A DNA stretch of 8,691 nt, taken from Desulfobacteraceae bacterium (GTDB lineage Bacteria > Desulfobacterota > Desulfobacteria > Desulfobacterales > Desulfobacteraceae). The notes under the pieces were generated by a model. It was not told the origin of the DNA and did no database searches. It worked only from the letters and a program-made list of their open reading frames with translations. Positions 5,857 to 8,691 of this stretch are shown here, piece by piece (the stretch's first letter is position 1; each line of letters starts with the position of its first letter). A program made the translations under genes and the position numbers. The stretch is from positions 1 through 8,691 of the forward strand of contig JAFLJU010000699.1 of the NCBI GenBank assembly GCA_022712835.1. Reading direction: 5' to 3'.

Positions 5857-8691
5857 ATGGCTGATCTAAATATAGAGACAACCCCTCCGGGAATCCTTTC
5901 AAAAATTGTGGAAGTGTTTTTGTCCTCCCAACTGTCTGTCATGTTGATCATGATCGCCCTTTGCCTGGGCGTTTTCAGTGTGGTGATCACCCCCAAGGAA
6001 GAAGAGCCCCAGATTGTCGTGCCCATGGCCGATATCTATGTCAGTGCCCCGGGCGCCACCCCTGAAGAAATTGAAAAACTGGTGGCCACCCCCTTGGAAC
6101 AGATCCTCTGGGAAATTGACGGGGTGGAATATGTCTATTCCATGGCCACCCGGGAAATGGCCGTGGTCACGGTCCGGTTCTTTGTGGGAGAAGATCGGGA
6201 AAAATCCATTTTAAAACTCCACAACAAGATCCAGATGAGCCTGGACCGGGTCCCCCCCATTGTGAAAAACTGGCTGGTACGCCCCATTGAAATTGATGAT
6301 GTGCCCATCGTTAATCTGACCCTTTTTTCCGAGGCCTATTCAGACCACGAACTTCGCCGGGTGGGAGAAGAGGTGGCAACCCGGCTATCCCGACTGGAAA
6401 ACATCTCCAGATCTACCATTGTGGGGGGCCGGAAACGGGAAATCCGGGTGGAAATGGATCCTGGAAAAATGAAGGGATTCGGAGTTTCCATCCTGGACAT
6501 CAACAAGGCCCTCATGGGGGCCGACGCCTCCACCCGGGCAGGAACCTACAATAAAAACAACCAGGTCATCACGCTTACTTCCAGCTCCTTTCTGACCTCA
6601 ATTGATGAGGTGCGATCTCTGGTGGTCTCGGGACAGACCGGCATGCCGGTTTATCTGACGGATGTGGCAACCGTCATTGACGGACCGGAAGAGGCCAATT
6701 CCTACACCCGCATCGGATTTTCCAATTATTACCGGAAACAGCAAAAAATGGGACCGGAGGTTCCGGTATCCTTTCCAGCGGTCACACTAGCTTTTTCCAA
6801 GAAGAAAGGGACCAATGCGGTAACGGTGGCAGAAAATATCATCCAAGAAGTTACGGCCATGCAGAAAAAGATCATTCCCCATGATATCCACATCGAAATC
6901 ACCCGGAATTATGGACAGTCCGCCCAGGAAAAGGTTAATGAACTCTTAAGCTCTTTGGGCTTTGCCATCGCTTCGGTTGTCGTGCTCCTGGCCCTGACCC
7001 TTGGCTGGCGGGAGGCGGTAGTGGTGGCCCTGGCCGTGCCCATTTCCTTTTCTTTAGCCCTGTTTGTAAATTACATGTTCGGGTATACCATCAACCGGGT
7101 CACCCTCTTTGCCCTGATACTTTCTTTAGGATTGGTGGTGGATGACCCCATCACCAATGTGGACAATATCCAGCGCCACATAAAGGCCGGAATTCTCGAT
7201 CCCTTTAAGGCCACCCTCTTTGGGGTGACAGAAGTTCTGCCACCGGTGATCATGTCCACCATTGCCATCATTGTCTGTTTTACCCCGCTGTTTTTCATCA
7301 CCGGCATGATGGGCCCCTATATGGCGCCCATGGCCATAAATGTCCCATTAACCGTTATCTTTTCAACGGTGTGCGCCCTGACCATTGTGCCCTGGGTTTC
7401 CTACCACCTTCTGAAAAATAAAAAACAAACCCCAAAAAAACAGACCCAGGCCCAGAGCTTTGGACCCAGGCTCTACCGCGCCATCCTCACGCCGTTTCTT
7501 TCTAAACCCTCCATGCGCCTAGGCCTTTTGGGGCTGATATTGCTCCTTCTGCTAGGCTCCTGCCTCCTGGGAGTCTTTCGCCTGGTGCCCTTGAAACTGC
7601 TCCCCTTTGACAATAAAAATGAATTCCAGATCGTCCTTGATCTGCCTGAAGGCAGCTCCCTTGAACAAACAGACCGGGTGGTAAAAAAATTTGAAGCCTA
7701 TCTTCAGACGGTGAACGAAGTCACCAATTTTGTCTCCTTCACCGGGGTTGCCTCTCCCATGGATTTCAACGGCATGGTACGGCATTATTATATCCGTGAA
7801 GGAAGCCATTTGGCCGATATAAGGGTCAACCTGGCCCCTAAATCCCAAAGACAACAGCAAAGCCATGCCATCCTGCTTCGGCTCCGAAAGGATTTGGAAG
7901 CCATTGCCAGACAAAACAATGCCGACATCCAGCTGGTGGAGGTTCCGCCTGGGCCGCCGGTGCTGTCCACCCTGGTGGCAGAGGTATATGGTTCCTATGA
8001 CACCCCCTATGAAAGCTTGGTGAAAAGCGCCCAAAAGGTCAAGAGGGTGATGGAAACAGAAGCGTTTGTCGTCGACACCCAGGTAATGACGGAAACCCCG
8101 AGCCTGCGCATGGATATTGTGGTGGACAGGGAAAAAGCCGCTCTCCACCAAATTGACACCAAAACCATTTTAGACACCCTGGACACCGCCATTGGCGGAA
8201 CCACCCGGGCAAGCCTTCATCTTCCCGCCGAGCGAACCCCTCTGTGGATACGGGTGATACTGCCCCGGGAAAAACGATCTGACATGGTCTCTATTTCCAA
8301 CCTGCCCATCCGATCCCAAAGCGGCACCATGATCCCCCTGGCAGAACTTGCCCAGGTGGTTGAAAAAACCAACGAAACCCCCATTTATCACAAAAACCTG
8401 GAACCGGTGGTCTATGTCCTGGGAGAGATGGCAGGAAGGGCCCCGGGTGAAGCTGTGCTGGATATGCAATCCCGGTTGAAAAAAATCCCCCTTGAAGAGG
8501 GCGTCAGGGTAAACTGGGCCGGAGAGGGCGAATGGAAGATCACCCTCAGGGTTTTCAGGGACATGGGACTTGCCTTTGCCGCCGCCCTTTTGGGAATTTA
8601 TTTTATCCTGGTCATCAATACCGGCTCCTATTTAATGCCCATGCTCATCATGATGGCCATCCCCCTTACCATCCTGGGAATCATGCCGGGA
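5857..8691 (+). CDS. RND efflux transporter, inner-membrane permease subunit (3' end outside window)
   Basis: An open frame from ATG 5857 to the window edge: 945 residues without a stop, from a family of roughly 1,000-1,100. It is a proton-driven AcrB/HAE1-like pump that works as a trimer. Membrane segment 1 spans about residues 25-46, followed by a large periplasmic porter loop (about 47-362), segments 2-6 (about 366-518), a Lys/Gln-rich cytoplasmic loop, segment 7 (about 555-577), a second porter loop (about 578-890), segment 8 (about 903-923) and the beginning of segment 9, where the window ends. The proton-relay aspartates are present in segment 4 as Asp429-Asp430 in LGLVVDDPITNVDNI, equivalent to Asp407-Asp408 of AcrB. 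The partner Lys and Thr of segments 10-11 lie outside the window. The twofold repeat of the fold is evident. The start lies six bases after the adaptor's TAG stop, with only a weak ribosome-binding site, so translation probably depends on the adaptor gene. An in-frame stop just upstream rules out an earlier start. Confidence 0.93.
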   Translation, partial: MADLNIETTPPGILSKIVEVFLSSQLSVMLIMIALCLGVFSVVITPKEEEPQIVVPMADIYVSAPGATPEEIEKLVATPLEQILWEIDGVEYVYSMATREMAVVTVRFFVGEDREKSILKLHNKIQMSLDRVPPIVKNWLVRPIEIDDVPIVNLTLFSEAYSDHELRRVGEEVATRLSRLENISRSTIVGGRKREIRVEMDPGKMKGFGVSILDINKALMGADASTRAGTYNKNNQVITLTSSSFLTSIDEVRSLVVSGQTGMPVYLTDVATVIDGPEEANSYTRIGFSNYYRKQQKMGPEVPVSFPAVTLAFSKKKGTNAVTVAENIIQEVTAMQKKIIPHDIHIEITRNYGQSAQEKVNELLSSLGFAIASVVVLLALTLGWREAVVVALAVPISFSLALFVNYMFGYTINRVTLFALILSLGLVVDDPITNVDNIQRHIKAGILDPFKATLFGVTEVLPPVIMSTIAIIVCFTPLFFITGMMGPYMAPMAINVPLTVIFSTVCALTIVPWVSYHLLKNKKQTPKKQTQAQSFGPRLYRAILTPFLSKPSMRLGLLGLILLLLLGSCLLGVFRLVPLKLLPFDNKNEFQIVLDLPEGSSLEQTDRVVKKFEAYLQTVNEVTNFVSFTGVASPMDFNGMVRHYYIREGSHLADIRVNLAPKSQRQQQSHAILLRLRKDLEAIARQNNADIQLVEVPPGPPVLSTLVAEVYGSYDTPYESLVKSAQKVKRVMETEAFVVDTQVMTETPSLRMDIVVDREKAALHQIDTKTILDTLDTAIGGTTRASLHLPAERTPLWIRVILPREKRSDMVSISNLPIRSQSGTMIPLAELAQVVEKTNETPIYHKNLEPVVYVLGEMAGRAPGEAVLDMQSRLKKIPLEEGVRVNWAGEGEWKITLRVFRDMGLAFAAALLGIYFILVINTGSYLMPMLIMMAIPLTILGIMPG

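Noticed and set aside
5848..5859. The adaptor and RND permease genes are in the same frame, separated only by an amber TAG and two codons, suggesting a readthrough fusion or a pyrrolysine codon.
   Set aside because: The permease has its own ATG and a normal N-terminus. A fusion would place the periplasmic end of the adaptor directly before a cytoplasmic N-terminus, which is topologically wrong without an extra membrane segment. The adaptor also has a normal family length, so the TAG is an ordinary stop.
7552..8151. Open frame of 199 codons on the minus strand within the RND permease gene.
   Set aside because: The opposite strand encodes the conserved second porter region of the permease. The minus-strand product is a low-complexity shadow without recognisable motifs.

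Overview
The window reads as a chromosomal stretch of a Gram-negative bacterium, most likely a deltaproteobacterial (Desulfobacterota-type) anaerobe. This assignment is inference. It rests on the resemblance of the sigma-54 activator to Geobacter/Desulfobacter-style NifA proteins, on GAF-PAS sensors ending at a histidine-phosphotransfer domain (a layout I associate with sulfate reducers), and on an RND pump with a lipoprotein adaptor. There are no RNA genes, CRISPR arrays, insertion sequences or phage genes.

Layout. Bases 3-412 hold two plus-strand genes joined by a GTGA stop/start overlap: the last 44 codons of an unrecognised protein and a complete 92-residue protein of unknown function. 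They converge on a minus-strand pair at 427-1632 and 1734-2897. These are two paralogous cytoplasmic sensor proteins with the same GAF-PAS-DHp order. Both carry the phosphoacceptor histidine box, both stop just after the DHp helices with no ATP-binding catalytic domain, and both end with almost the same short tail. A 175-base divergent intergenic region follows, with two plausible sigma-70 promoters placed back to back over an imperfect inverted repeat. The plus-strand gene at 3073-4593 encodes a NifA-type sigma-54 activator (GAF, AAA+, Fis-type HTH). After 126 bases with a good sigma-70-like promoter come a periplasmic lipoprotein adaptor (4720-5850) and, six bases later in the same frame, an RND inner-membrane transporter (5857 to the window end, cut off inside its second membrane half).

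How the genes may work together. The adaptor and transporter are two parts of one tripartite efflux system; the outer-membrane channel is not in view. The twin sensors and the NifA-type activator look like a divergently transcribed regulatory module. The activator has a GAF domain rather than a receiver domain, so it is not an obvious phosphorylation target, and the sensors cannot bind ATP themselves. Control by ligand binding or protein contact, loosely like NifL-NifA, is a reasonable hypothesis but is not shown by the sequence. No NifA-type upstream site (TGT-N10-ACA) or -24/-12 promoter was found in the two main intergenic regions, so the activator's targets probably lie elsewhere.
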